Both the position numbers and the translations under genes were made by a program. Below the pieces are notes generated by a model that worked only from the letters and a program-made list of their open reading frames with translations, had not been told where the DNA came from and searched no databases. A DNA stretch of 64,000 bases from Ensifer adhaerens (GTDB taxonomy: Bacteria; Pseudomonadota; Alphaproteobacteria; Rhizobiales; Rhizobiaceae): positions 2,304,501 through 2,368,500 of the forward strand of contig NZ_CP083350.1 in the NCBI RefSeq assembly GCF_020035535.1, read 5' to 3'. This document shows positions 7,287 through 15,997 of the stretch, in pieces; within the stretch, counting starts at the first letter, position 1; each line of letters starts with the position of its first letter.

Positions 7287-9547
7287 GCAGCCGCCGCCTC
7301 GTCCGACACTGCCGAAAGCTCCAGTCTCACGGTTCCAAGCCGCGTCGAAGTCACCACGACGGCGATGCCGCCGGCAGCACCCGTCGTTTCCAGCCAGAAG
7401 CCGGTCGAACCGCCCTGGAAGACCAGGCGCTCAGGCCCGAGCAGGCGGGCAGGGCCGGTGACGGTGACGTCGACGGCATCGTTGAGGAACGGCAGCACGT
7501 TGCCGGCCTGATCGAGCGCACACACGATCACCCGCACGCTGTCACGCCCTTCGGCCCGAAGTGCCGTGCTGTCGGGGACGACTTCCAGCGTCGTCGGTAC
7601 CGGATCGGCGACCATTCGGAGGTTGGCAACGGCCTTGCCTTCGATGAAGCCGGTGAAGGCGGCGTCTTCCCACTTCATGCCCCAGACACCGAGTTCGTCC
7701 TTGGTGAAGTGGCGGTGGTCGATGACGACGGGCGGATGCGGCAGGTGCGGGAAGTTCTCACGGTCCGGGCCGACGCGCTTGACGAGCGAGCCGTATTTCA
7801 ACTCGACCTCGTCGCAATTGGTGAGCACGATCAGCGGCAGCACGCCGCCGATGTTGCGCTCTCCGCGTGCCCAGAAGGTAACCGGCTTCATCACGACCGC
7901 CTCCGACGGTTCGCATTGGCTGGCATAGACATAGGCCGCGAACTTCGGCTGGCGGAACATGTCCATGACGCCGTGATAGCAGATCCGATCACCGGAGCCG
8001 AAGTCCTTGTGGGTGTTGTAGTCGAACATGCACCAGCCAACGGCGCCGGAAATGCTCGGGTCGCCATAGGCCGCGTTCAGCACTTCCAGATGCCGGCGCA
8101 CGTGCTCGGCCTGGCGCTGCTCCTGGTCGTAGATCTTCGTCGGAAACATGTGACCGCCGAATTCGGTGATCATATAGGGGACCTTGCGGGTGAGGCCGGT
8201 GCATTCCTGTTGCGGACGCAGCGCCGTGCGCGGGCGGTTTGCGCCCGGCAACTCCTCGTTGCCGAGGATGAAGTCGTTCATCGTGTAGACGTCTTCGAGG
8301 TATTCGCTGTCGGTGATGTAGCGCACGCCGCCGGTTTGCCGCGTCGGGTCGAGTTCGCGTGCCAGCCGGTTGGTCTCGACGTAGAAATCGTGCGAATCCT
8401 GCGATTCATTGATGCGCACGCCCCAGATGATGATCGACGGGTGGTTCCAGTCGCGCTCGATCATGCGGCGGACGTTCTCGATCGCCTCCTGTTTCCAGCC
8501 CTCGCCGCCGATATGCTGCCAGCCGGGGATCTCCTCGAAGACAAGCAGGCCGATGCGGTCGCAATGGTCGAGGAACCACTTGGACTGCGGATAGTGCGAG
8601 GTGCGCACGAGGTTGCAATGCAGGGTGTTCTTCAGCAACTCCGCGTCACGTTCCTGTGCCGTCCGGCCCATGGCGTAGCCGACATAGGGGAAGGCCTGGT
8701 GGCGGTTGAGGCCGCGGATCTTCAGCGGCCGGCCGTTGAGCTTGAATCCATCCGTGGTGAACTCGGCGGTGCGGAAGCCGAAACGTGACGACAGGCGGTC
8801 ACTGCCGCGATCGCTGCGCAGCTGCGCCTCCACTTCGTAGAGAACGGGGCTGTCGATATCCCAGAGCAAAAGCTCCGTGAGGTCTTTGATCTCAAGCGTG
8901 ACGCTCTCGCCGCGAGTTTGGCCGGTGGCTTCTGCGAACACCTTGCCATTCGTATCCTTGAGGAGCGCGGCGATTGTCCCGGTGAAGGCAAGCCCTTGCG
9001 GATTGGCGAGATCGCAACGGATCGAAACGGACTTGCTGTCGCTGAGCGCATCGCGGGTCTCGATCTTGATATTGGCGATCGAGACCGCGTCGGTGACCTT
9101 CAGCCAGACGTCGCGATAGATGCCGGCATAGGTGAGATAGTCGATACGACCGCCGAAGGGCGGGATTTCGGGGTTCTCGCTGCCGTCGATCTTGACGGTG
9201 ATCAGATTGTCGCCTTCGCGCAGCTTATCCGTCAGCCGCGCTTCGAAGGGGGTGTAGCCGTCCCTGTGGGCGATGATCTCTTCGCCGTTGAGGTAGACGA
9301 CGGCGTCGGCCATGGCGGCGTCGAAGACGAGCGAGACCTCGCGGCCATGGAACTCCCGACCCCAGGCGAGCACCTTCTGATAGGTGAAGGCGCGCTGATA
9401 GGAGGCCTCGTCGAAATAATTGAACGGCAGTTCCACCGCATTGTGCGGCAGGCTGACGGGCTTGCCTGCCTGCAGGCGGCCGGCGCTGGCCGCATCGAAG
9501 CCTTCGGAGAAAATCCAGGTGTCGTTGAAAGAGGTAACAGAACGCAT
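7283..9547 (-). CDS. lacZ: glycoside hydrolase family 2 beta-galactosidase
   Basis: A 754-aa GH2 enzyme, shorter than E. coli LacZ and of the rhizobial lacZ1 size class. A jelly-roll sugar-binding domain (with YLTYAGIYRDVWL) is followed by an immunoglobulin-like domain and a TIM barrel. The acid/base Glu lies in WGVRINES and the nucleophile Glu in ITEFGG. Start ATG 9547 has GGA at a suitable distance; ATG 9553 two codons earlier is too close to the ribosome site. Its place between the permease lacG and ATPase lacK implies intracellular hydrolysis of an imported beta-galactoside. Beta-glucuronidase or beta-galactofuranosidase activity cannot be excluded from sequence. Confidence 0.9.
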   Translation of the reverse strand: MRSVTSFNDTWIFSEGFDAASAGRLQAGKPVSLPHNAVELPFNYFDEASYQRAFTYQKVLAWGREFHGREVSLVFDAAMADAVVYLNGEEIIAHRDGYTPFEARLTDKLREGDNLITVKIDGSENPEIPPFGGRIDYLTYAGIYRDVWLKVTDAVSIANIKIETRDALSDSKSVSIRCDLANPQGLAFTGTIAALLKDTNGKVFAEATGQTRGESVTLEIKDLTELLLWDIDSPVLYEVEAQLRSDRGSDRLSSRFGFRTAEFTTDGFKLNGRPLKIRGLNRHQAFPYVGYAMGRTAQERDAELLKNTLHCNLVRTSHYPQSKWFLDHCDRIGLLVFEEIPGWQHIGGEGWKQEAIENVRRMIERDWNHPSIIIWGVRINESQDSHDFYVETNRLARELDPTRQTGGVRYITDSEYLEDVYTMNDFILGNEELPGANRPRTALRPQQECTGLTRKVPYMITEFGGHMFPTKIYDQEQRQAEHVRRHLEVLNAAYGDPSISGAVGWCMFDYNTHKDFGSGDRICYHGVMDMFRQPKFAAYVYASQCEPSEAVVMKPVTFWARGERNIGGVLPLIVLTNCDEVELKYGSLVKRVGPDRENFPHLPHPPVVIDHRHFTKDELGVWGMKWEDAAFTGFIEGKAVANLRMVADPVPTTLEVVPDSTALRAEGRDSVRVIVCALDQAGNVLPFLNDAVDVTVTGPARLLGPERLVFQGGSTGFWLETTGAAGGIAVVVTSTRLGTVRLELSAVSDEAAAA

Positions 9548-9555
9548 GATCATTC

Positions 9556-10377
9556 CTATTTGACTGAGCCCAGCATTCCCTGGACAAACTGGCGTTGCAT
9601 GAAGAAGAAGACCGCGAGCGTGGGAAGCGTCGCGAGAATGGTGCCGACCATGACGACGCCGTAGTCGGGGTAGTAGGCGGAAGCGAGCGAGGAGATGACC
9701 AGCGTGATCGTTTTCTGCTCGTTCGACTGCAGCACGATCAGTGGCCAGAGATAGTTGTTCCACGCCGTCATGAAGACGATGATGAAGGCCGCCGCATAGG
9801 TCGAGCGCATCACGGGCACGTAGATGTAGAGAAAGATCTGCCATTCCTTGAGCCCGTCGACCTTGGCGGCATCGCGAAGCTCCGACGGGAATGCCTTGGT
9901 GCACTGGCGGAAATAGAAGACCACAAAGGCCGAGCCGATTGACGGCAGCACGACGGCGAGGTGGGTGTTGATGAGGCCGGCCTTGCCCATCATGATGAAG
10001 AGCGGGATCATCAGCGCCGCAAACGGGATCATCATCGTGAGCAGCAGGGCGCTGTAGATCCGGTCTCGGTGGCGCGAGCGGAACATCTCGAAGCCGTAGC
10101 CCGCAAGCGACGACACGGCGAGCGTTAGCACTGTCGCGAGAATCGCGATCTTGGCTGAATTCCAGAAGACCAGAGGCGCGTTCACTTGGGTGAAGAAGGT
10201 GGCGATGTTGGTGGCAAGCGCGGTGCCCGGCATCATCCTGCCCTTGATGATGTCGATCGAGGAATTGGTCGCGCCGAGCACCATCCAGACAAAGGGAAAG
10301 ATCGAGAGAAACGCCATCAGCCCGACGAAGCCGTAGGTGACGATGGTGCTGATGACACGTGCGGATCCGTTGTTCAT
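9556..10377 (-). CDS. lacG: lactose ABC transporter permease (MalG-type)
   Basis: An inner-membrane permease of the MalG family, 273 aa, with about six hydrophobic segments. The cytoplasmic coupling (EAA-type) loop reads LRDAAKVDGLKEWQIFLYIYVP. It ends with the usual short C-terminus (FVQGMLGSVK). Its ATG overlaps the lacF stop by 4 bp, and lacZ starts 8 bp after its own stop, indicating tight translational coupling within the operon. Confidence 0.93.
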   Translation of the reverse strand: MNNGSARVISTIVTYGFVGLMAFLSIFPFVWMVLGATNSSIDIIKGRMMPGTALATNIATFFTQVNAPLVFWNSAKIAILATVLTLAVSSLAGYGFEMFRSRHRDRIYSALLLTMMIPFAALMIPLFIMMGKAGLINTHLAVVLPSIGSAFVVFYFRQCTKAFPSELRDAAKVDGLKEWQIFLYIYVPVMRSTYAAAFIIVFMTAWNNYLWPLIVLQSNEQKTITLVISSLASAYYPDYGVVMVGTILATLPTLAVFFFMQRQFVQGMLGSVK

Positions 10378-11285
10378 CGGTCGCGCTCCCGTGCCGCGAA
10401 GAACTGGAGGCAGGCGAGCAGGGCGACGAGCACGACGATCACATAGGAGACCGTCGCCGCGTAGCCGAAGTTCGGCATGAAGCGGAAGGTCAGGTTGTAG
10501 ATGTAGAGCGACAGGGTCAGCGTGGCGTTCGACGGTCCGCCTTTGCCCTCGGTCAGGTTATAGACCTCGTCGAAGAGCTGGATCGTGCCGATCGTCGAGA
10601 TGATCGTCGTGAACAGGATGACGGGCTTCAACAATGGAATGGTGATGTGGGTGAAGCGCGCCCAGGCGGGCACGCCGTCGATCCGCGCGACCTCGTAGAT
10701 AGACTTGTCGATGTTCTGCATCGCCGCGAGGTAGAAGATCATGTTGTAGCCGGTCCAGCGCCAGGTAATCGCAATGATGACGAGGGTTTTTGCCCAGAAG
10801 GGATGCGTCAGCCACGGGATCGGCGAGGCGATGAGGCCGATCGCCTCCAGCGTCGAATTGACGATGCCGTCGAGCGCGAACATGCCCTTGAACAGCACCG
10901 AATAGGCGACGAGCGAAGTGACGCAGGGCAGGAAGATGGCGGTGCGGAAAAAGCCGCGGCCGACGAGCTTGGGATTGTTGAGCAATGACGCCAGGATCAG
11001 CGCCAAAAGGATCATGATCGGCACCTGCACGACGAAATAGGTCAGCGTGTTGGTCAGCGCCTTGATGAAGACTGGATCGTTCCAGAGGCGGACGATGTTG
11101 GCGAAGCCGGCGAATTTCAGCATCATGCCGCGGCCGGACTGGAACGACATCCAGAGCGACCAGACGATCGGATAGATCATGAAAAGGGCGATCAGCCCGA
11201 GCGCCGGCGCGACGAAGAGCCAGCCATTGACGTTGTAGTATCGGCCGATGCCGCCGCGACGCGCGAGAGCCATCATCATCCCCAT
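10374..11285 (-). CDS. lacF: lactose ABC transporter permease (MalF-type)
   Basis: The partner inner-membrane permease, 303 aa, with a first membrane segment (WLFVAPALGLIALFMIYPIV) after a short basic N-terminus and an EAA-type loop YEVARIDGVPAWARFTHITIP. Several ATG codons follow the annotated start within four codons and no strong ribosome site marks one of them, so the exact N-terminus is uncertain by up to about five residues. It forms the heterodimeric channel with lacG and receives ligand from the lacE binding protein. Confidence 0.92.
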   Translation of the reverse strand: MGMMMALARRGGIGRYYNVNGWLFVAPALGLIALFMIYPIVWSLWMSFQSGRGMMLKFAGFANIVRLWNDPVFIKALTNTLTYFVVQVPIMILLALILASLLNNPKLVGRGFFRTAIFLPCVTSLVAYSVLFKGMFALDGIVNSTLEAIGLIASPIPWLTHPFWAKTLVIIAITWRWTGYNMIFYLAAMQNIDKSIYEVARIDGVPAWARFTHITIPLLKPVILFTTIISTIGTIQLFDEVYNLTEGKGGPSNATLTLSLYIYNLTFRFMPNFGYAATVSYVIVVLVALLACLQFFAARERDR

Positions 11286-11301
11286 GGATAGCAGGAGCCG
11301 T

Positions 11302-11357
11302 TGGCCGCGGCGAACCTACCGCGGCCAGGAGCAGTCAGATAATCGCCATCGCGATTA
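11302..11357 (-). other. two intercistronic hairpins between lacE and lacF
   Basis: One perfect 9-bp stem (TGGCCGCGG at 11302-11310 with CCGCGGCCA at 11319-11327) and one 7-bp stem (TAATCGC at 11340-11346 with GCGATTA at 11351-11357), the latter including the lacE stop codon. Hairpins after a binding-protein gene often stabilise its mRNA or cause partial termination, giving more binding protein than permease. That role is inferred here. Confidence 0.55.
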
Positions 11358-12623
11358 CTGAACCTGTGCGCTGACCTCGGCGTCGATCGCCTTCAGGATA
11401 TCGTCGACGGGCGTTCCCTGCTGCAGTGCCGGAAGCTGTGCCGTGACGGCGGTGTCCGCCTCGTTGGTGAAGACGCCGTAGTTGACAGAAGGGACCTTCG
11501 CGAGCCAGTCGGAGAAGTTCTGCCAGACCTTCTCGCCACCGAAGAAGGCATCGGCCTCGCCATAGGCGGCCCCGCCGCGGGCGGCGAGCAGCGAGCCGAC
11601 GGCGCCGCGATCCGTAAGGATCGTCTGGTAGAAGTCGACGTCCTTGGCATAGACCTCGTTCAGGAAATCGATCGCTTCGGCCTTTTCGGCTGAGCTTTCA
11701 AGCACGTACCAACTCGATCCGCCGAGGTTTGAGGCATGCGTCGCGCCGTCGATCGAAAGCGCCGGGATCGGTGCGACGCCCCACTTGCCCGACTGGTCCG
11801 GCTGCGCCTTGACGGTGCCGGTGATCCAGACGCCAGTGATGACGGTGGCGACATCGCCCGACGTGAAGGTGCCGACCCAATCGGACCAGCCGGCGGCAGG
11901 CTTGTAGATATTGGCGGCCATGATCTTGCCGACCGTTTCCAGCGATGCCTTCAGCGCCGCGTTGCCGGTGATGTTCGTCTTGCCTTCCTTATCGAAATAC
12001 CACTGTCCGGCCGATTGCATGATGATGCGCACGAGGCCGGCGTCGGTCGGGTCGAGACCCATCATCTTTTTGCCGGTCTTGGCTTCGACCTGCTGGCCGA
12101 TCTCAATGAAGCGATCCCAGGTGAGATCCTGCATATCCTCGGGCTTGAAGCCGGCCTGCTCCAGATAGTCCTTGCGGTAGTAGAGACCGGTGACGCCGGA
12201 ATCAAACGGCATGCCGTAGACTTGGCCATCCAGCGTCATCAGCTCAACCTTGTAGGGGGCGAAGCCGGAGTAATCGACGGTACCGGAGAGTGGCGCGAAA
12301 GCGCCGGGGAAGGACTGCAGATATTTCTGCGCGCCGTAATCTTCGATCAGCACAATGTCGGGCAGAGCGTCCGCGGTGCCCGACGAAAGGCCGGTCTGCA
12401 GCTTCTGCTCGACGTCGGCCTTGGCGAAGTCGACGATGTTGAAGGTGATATCAGGGTGCGTCTTGGTGTAGCGTGCGCCGGCCTCCTTCATGATCGCGAC
12501 GTTGAAGTTCGGATCCCAGCACCAGATGGTGATTTCCTTGGCCTCGGCGGCCGTGACGGCCAAGAGGCTGGCGCCTGCAAGCGCGATGGCGGCAAAGCGC
12601 GGCAGATAGGTACGCATGTCCAT
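11355..12623 (-). CDS. lacE: lactose ABC transporter substrate-binding protein
   Basis: A 422-aa periplasmic sugar-binding protein of the MalE/UgpB class. An N-terminal signal peptide (FAAIALAGASLLAVTAAEA, with a cleavage site about residue 28) is followed by a mature start EITIWCWDPNFN. Start ATG 12623 has GGAGG seven bases upstream; a second ATG two codons on is also possible. It is the first gene of the lac operon, downstream of lacR on the same strand, with a candidate LacR dyad about 95 bp upstream of the start. Sequence alone does not show whether lactose or another galactoside is the natural ligand. Confidence 0.92.
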   Translation of the reverse strand: MDMRTYLPRFAAIALAGASLLAVTAAEAKEITIWCWDPNFNVAIMKEAGARYTKTHPDITFNIVDFAKADVEQKLQTGLSSGTADALPDIVLIEDYGAQKYLQSFPGAFAPLSGTVDYSGFAPYKVELMTLDGQVYGMPFDSGVTGLYYRKDYLEQAGFKPEDMQDLTWDRFIEIGQQVEAKTGKKMMGLDPTDAGLVRIIMQSAGQWYFDKEGKTNITGNAALKASLETVGKIMAANIYKPAAGWSDWVGTFTSGDVATVITGVWITGTVKAQPDQSGKWGVAPIPALSIDGATHASNLGGSSWYVLESSAEKAEAIDFLNEVYAKDVDFYQTILTDRGAVGSLLAARGGAAYGEADAFFGGEKVWQNFSDWLAKVPSVNYGVFTNEADTAVTAQLPALQQGTPVDDILKAIDAEVSAQVQ

Positions 12624-12715
12624 TGTTTCTCCTCCCTCGAAATTCGTTCCCCGAGACGTTCCTCCTAGTCTCGGCGCGGAGTATTTCGCAAAATTCTGGA
12701 GAAGGCAATATTTCA

Positions 12716-12727
12716 GTAAATTTTTAC
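12716..12727. promoter_or_regulatory. candidate LacR operator (lacE promoter)
   Basis: GTAAATTTTTAC, a near-perfect 12-bp dyad, lies in the lacR-lacE gap. It closely matches the dyad upstream of lacR (consensus GTAAAATTTTAC, one mismatch each). A related half-match, GCAAAATTCT, lies at 12688. Such AT-rich dyads stand out in this GC-rich region and have the central symmetry expected of LacI-family operators. Confidence 0.6.
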
Positions 12728-12748
12728 CACGCGTTTTTTACCGGCCGT

Positions 12749-13777
12749 TTACGCACCTGCAACGGCGGCTGCCGCCATCGTGCTGCCGCGCCAGACCATC
12801 TCCGTTCCGAGGACCACCTTCTTCGCCACGTCGCGTCCGGTCAGCCGCTCGACCAGGAGGTCGACGGCGGTCTCGCCGATCACTTCGGCCGGAATCTTGA
12901 CGGTCGAGAGCGGCGGGCCAAGAAACTGGGCGACGGGGATGTCGTTGAAACTCGCCACGGCGACGTCGTCAGGGATACGCAGCCCCAACTCGTGAATCGC
13001 GCGGTAGGCGCCGATCGCCATGTTGTCGTTGCAGGTGACGAGGATCTTGGGTGGATTGGGCTTCGACAGCATCGCCTTGGCGAGTGTGTAACCACTGTCG
13101 GGCGTCAACTTTTCGACCATGCAGAGATCGGGATCGTACAGGCCGGCTTTCGTCATCCATTGGATGAAGGCACGGCAGCGGCGTTCCGAGTGGATGTCGT
13201 CCTTGTCTCTGAATGCGTCGATCCAGCCGAGAAAACCGATACGGCGATATCCCATGCCGTAAACGCCATCCAGCAGGCGGTTCATCGCGATCGATACGTC
13301 GCTCATCACGCTGTCGTCGATATCATCTTCGGGGGAAAAATCCGCAAAGACCAGATGGCGGCTATGCCGCCGCAGCCAGTGGACCTCTTCGCCATAGTGG
13401 TGGCCGACGGCGACGACGCCGCTGGCGCCCTGCAGGATCGCGGCCTCCGGCAGGTTGCCGTTGTGGAAGACCTTCACCACCTCGATCTTCAGCGCCTGGC
13501 AACGGTTTTCGATGCCGAGCCGGACGCCGACATAATAGGGGTCGATTAGCTCCTGGGCGGGCTGGAGGAAGTGGACCAGCGCGAACTTCAGGCCCTGCAG
13601 CGGTCCGGCGCCGCGGCCGCGATTGCGGGGGGTGGCATAGTTCAGCGCCTCGGCCGTCTCGATGATCGCCTGTCGCTTCTTGGTGGAGATCGAAAGGGTC
13701 GGATCGTAATTCAGCACCCGTGAGACCGTTGCCGAAGAGACCCCGACAGCCGAAGCGATTTCCTTGATTGTGACCAT
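12749..13777 (-). CDS. lacR: LacI-family repressor LacR
   Basis: A 342-aa LacI/GalR-family regulator. The N-terminal helix-turn-helix (VTIKEIASAVGVSSATVSRVL) is followed by a hinge and a periplasmic-binding-protein-like sugar-sensing core. ATG 13777 was chosen over an in-frame TTG at 13783 because AGGA lies eight bases from the ATG but only two from the TTG. It sits directly upstream of the lac operon on the same strand, and matching dyads occur before both lacR and lacE. Repression of the operon with autoregulation is the likely role. Confidence 0.92.
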   Translation of the reverse strand: MVTIKEIASAVGVSSATVSRVLNYDPTLSISTKKRQAIIETAEALNYATPRNRGRGAGPLQGLKFALVHFLQPAQELIDPYYVGVRLGIENRCQALKIEVVKVFHNGNLPEAAILQGASGVVAVGHHYGEEVHWLRRHSRHLVFADFSPEDDIDDSVMSDVSIAMNRLLDGVYGMGYRRIGFLGWIDAFRDKDDIHSERRCRAFIQWMTKAGLYDPDLCMVEKLTPDSGYTLAKAMLSKPNPPKILVTCNDNMAIGAYRAIHELGLRIPDDVAVASFNDIPVAQFLGPPLSTVKIPAEVIGETAVDLLVERLTGRDVAKKVVLGTEMVWRGSTMAAAAVAGA

Positions 13778-13836
13778 GTCCAACGTCCTGCCCGCCGCCG
13801 CGGCCCTCCTTTCGGGCGCGGCGCAATCTTTATTTA

Positions 13837-13848
13837 GTAAAATTTTGC
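13837..13848. promoter_or_regulatory. candidate LacR operator (lacR promoter)
   Basis: GTAAAATTTTGC, 60 bp upstream of the lacR start, matches the dyad before lacE. It suggests autoregulation of lacR. Confidence 0.55.
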
Positions 13849-13912
13849 CTGCGGTTTTTCAATCTCTGGGCGCGTATTTCGTTCGTAGAACGTGACGCAA
13901 CCGCGCGCGGCA

Positions 13913-14800
13913 TCACGCGGCGCGGCCGGTTGCCAACGCCTGCGCCTGAAGTTCGTCGGAGAGGGACGCCCAGAGTGCTGCGATAGGGCGGGACGCGAGC
14001 CCCTGATCGTCGGCGGCGAAAAGCCCAAGCTCGATCACCGGGGCAGGCGGCAGCCCTTCTTCGGCGCCGAGGACCCGCATCGTATTGGTGCGAATGTTGA
14101 GATCCAGGAGAACGGCGATGCCGAGGCCGGCCTCGATCATCGACTGGATCGAAGAGAGGCTGGCGCTCGTCAGCACCGTGCGCCAGGGGCGGTCCCCACT
14201 CTTCAGCGCCTCGATCATCTTCTGCCGCCAGGTGCAAACGCCATCGAAGGTGACGAGTGGCAGGGGACCATTTTCCGGCATCGCGAAGCCACGTGCCGCA
14301 ACCCATCTGAGCGGCAGCAGCCAGGTGAGGATCGGCGCGCCATGGATCAGGGCCGGGTCCCCGATCGCGACGTCGAGCTGCCCCTGGGACAGCTTCTCCG
14401 ACAACACGGTACTTTCGCCGACCGTCAGTTCGAGCGCCACATTCGGATGACATTCGGTAAACCGTTGCAACGCCCTTGGGAGCGAACCAACGGCGATGTC
14501 CTCGATCATGCCGAAGCGGATCGGCCCTTGGAGGGCCTGTCCGGCGAGCGCCCGCCGTGCGCCCATGCTCAATCCCAGCATCTTCTGGGCATAGGGCAGC
14601 AGCACATGTCCGGCCTCTGTCAGGTCCATGCCCCTCGTGTTGCGGTTCAAGAGCCTGGTGCCGACATCGTCCTCCAGACGGCGCAACTGCATGCTCACGG
14701 CGGCCTGAGTGCGTGCCAGCCGCTGAGCAGCACCGCTGACGCTGCCGCATTCGGCGGTCACGACGAAGGCGCGCAACAGGCCGATGTCGAGGTCATGCAT
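13913..14800 (-). CDS. LysR-family transcriptional regulator
   Basis: A 295-aa LysR regulator with an N-terminal helix-turn-helix (VSGAAQRLARTQAAVSMQLRRLE) followed by the effector-binding domain. ATG 14800 has AAGGA upstream; the frame remains open further upstream but without a ribosome site and across the divergent promoter. It is divergent from an EamA-family exporter gene across a 91-bp gap holding an inverted repeat, the standard arrangement for a LysR regulator controlling an exporter. Confidence 0.9.
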   Translation of the reverse strand: MHDLDIGLLRAFVVTAECGSVSGAAQRLARTQAAVSMQLRRLEDDVGTRLLNRNTRGMDLTEAGHVLLPYAQKMLGLSMGARRALAGQALQGPIRFGMIEDIAVGSLPRALQRFTECHPNVALELTVGESTVLSEKLSQGQLDVAIGDPALIHGAPILTWLLPLRWVAARGFAMPENGPLPLVTFDGVCTWRQKMIEALKSGDRPWRTVLTSASLSSIQSMIEAGLGIAVLLDLNIRTNTMRVLGAEEGLPPAPVIELGLFAADDQGLASRPIAALWASLSDELQAQALATGRAA

Positions 14801-14823
14801 ATAACGATCCTTTATGGCGACAT

Positions 14824-14849
14824 CACAATTATTAGCGTTCTTTATTGTG
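14824..14849. promoter_or_regulatory. inverted repeat in lysR/eamA divergent promoter
   Basis: CACAAT (14824-14829) and ATTGTG (14844-14849) are complementary arms separated by 14 bp. They lie between the divergent LysR and EamA genes and are a candidate regulator-binding site. Confidence 0.4.
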
Positions 14850-14891
14850 CCGGGATTGCTATGGCTGTTCAAGCCCAACGGGAGAACGAAC

Positions 14892-15791
14892 ATGGCGGAA
14901 ACGGAAACGACAGCGGATAGCGCATGGAGCAAGCCGCGCGCGACGGACGACACCGCCGGGCGTGTGTCTATCGCGATCGCCTTCTGTCTGCTTTCGATGT
15001 CGAGCGTGCAGTTTGGCGCCGCGCTCTCCAAGCCGGCCATGGATAGCGTCGGAGCTTTTGGCGCGACCTGGCTGAGGCTCTCCTGGGCAGCGGCCTTCCT
15101 GCTGCTTCTCGTCCGTCCGCCCTTCCTCGGCTATACGCGGTCGCAGTGGCTCTCGGCTCTTGCCCTCGGTGCGACGATGGCAGTGATGACGCTGTGCTTC
15201 TTCGCGGCAATCGCGCGCATCCCGCTCGGCCTTGCCGTGGCGATCGAATTTCTCGGTCCCTTGACGGTCGCCGCGATTTTCGGCGGCCGTGGCTGGCGTC
15301 TGCTTTGCCCGGTTATCGCTGCCGCCGGTGTGTTCTGCCTTTCCTGGGACGGTTCATCCTGGGTCGCGGACACGCGCGGTCTCCTCTTCGCGTTTGGTGC
15401 GGCGATCGGTTGGGGCGGCTATATCGTTCTGATGAAGCATGCCGGCCAGCGCTTCGGGGGATTGGAGGGGCTCGCCGTCTCTTTGCTGTTTGCCGCGCTG
15501 TTCGCGACGCCGTTTGGCCTGCACCAGGTTCAATCCGGCTTCTCCTTCGACATGTTGGCGATGACGGCCGGGCTTGCCATCCTGGTGCCGTTGCTTCCCT
15601 ACGCGCTCGAGTTCATGGCGCTGCGACGCATGCAGCCCTCGGCCTTCGGCATCCTGATGAGTCTGGAGCCGGCAATCGGCGCCGGTGCCGGCTTCGTCAT
15701 TCTCGGTCAGGCATTGGCCCTCAACCAGATCTTCGGGGTCGTGCTCGTGATGATCGCCAGCGTCGCCGGCACCTTGTTGGCCAAGGTCTAG
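14892..15791 (+). CDS. EamA-family drug/metabolite exporter (RhtA-like)
   Basis: A 299-aa inner-membrane protein of the DMT superfamily with about ten hydrophobic segments in two EamA repeats. It resembles the RhtA threonine/homoserine exporter branch (IPLGLAVAIEFLGPLTVA in the first repeat, RMQPSAFGILMSLEPAIGA in the second). ATG 14892 was chosen because the upstream in-frame ATG at 14814 lies in the divergent control region. The divergent LysR gene is its probable regulator. Export of an amino acid or related metabolite is the family expectation; the substrate is not readable. Confidence 0.87.
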   Translation: MAETETTADSAWSKPRATDDTAGRVSIAIAFCLLSMSSVQFGAALSKPAMDSVGAFGATWLRLSWAAAFLLLLVRPPFLGYTRSQWLSALALGATMAVMTLCFFAAIARIPLGLAVAIEFLGPLTVAAIFGGRGWRLLCPVIAAAGVFCLSWDGSSWVADTRGLLFAFGAAIGWGGYIVLMKHAGQRFGGLEGLAVSLLFAALFATPFGLHQVQSGFSFDMLAMTAGLAILVPLLPYALEFMALRRMQPSAFGILMSLEPAIGAGAGFVILGQALALNQIFGVVLVMIASVAGTLLAKV

Positions 15792-15997
15792 GCCGTAGCG
15801 GGGAGCACCTTTTCACGCGTGACTTCCGCCGAAGAATCCGACGCTGCCGGCGCCGGTGTCCGCTTGCCGCGCCCTCTACGACCTCCGATAAATTTCATCG
15901 ATGCGCGCACTAGGTGAAAAGTGCCCGTTTACAAAAGTAATATTATATGATTTTTTCTCGATGGCTGCGTGGAGGCAGCTTTCTTTGGGAGGAAATC

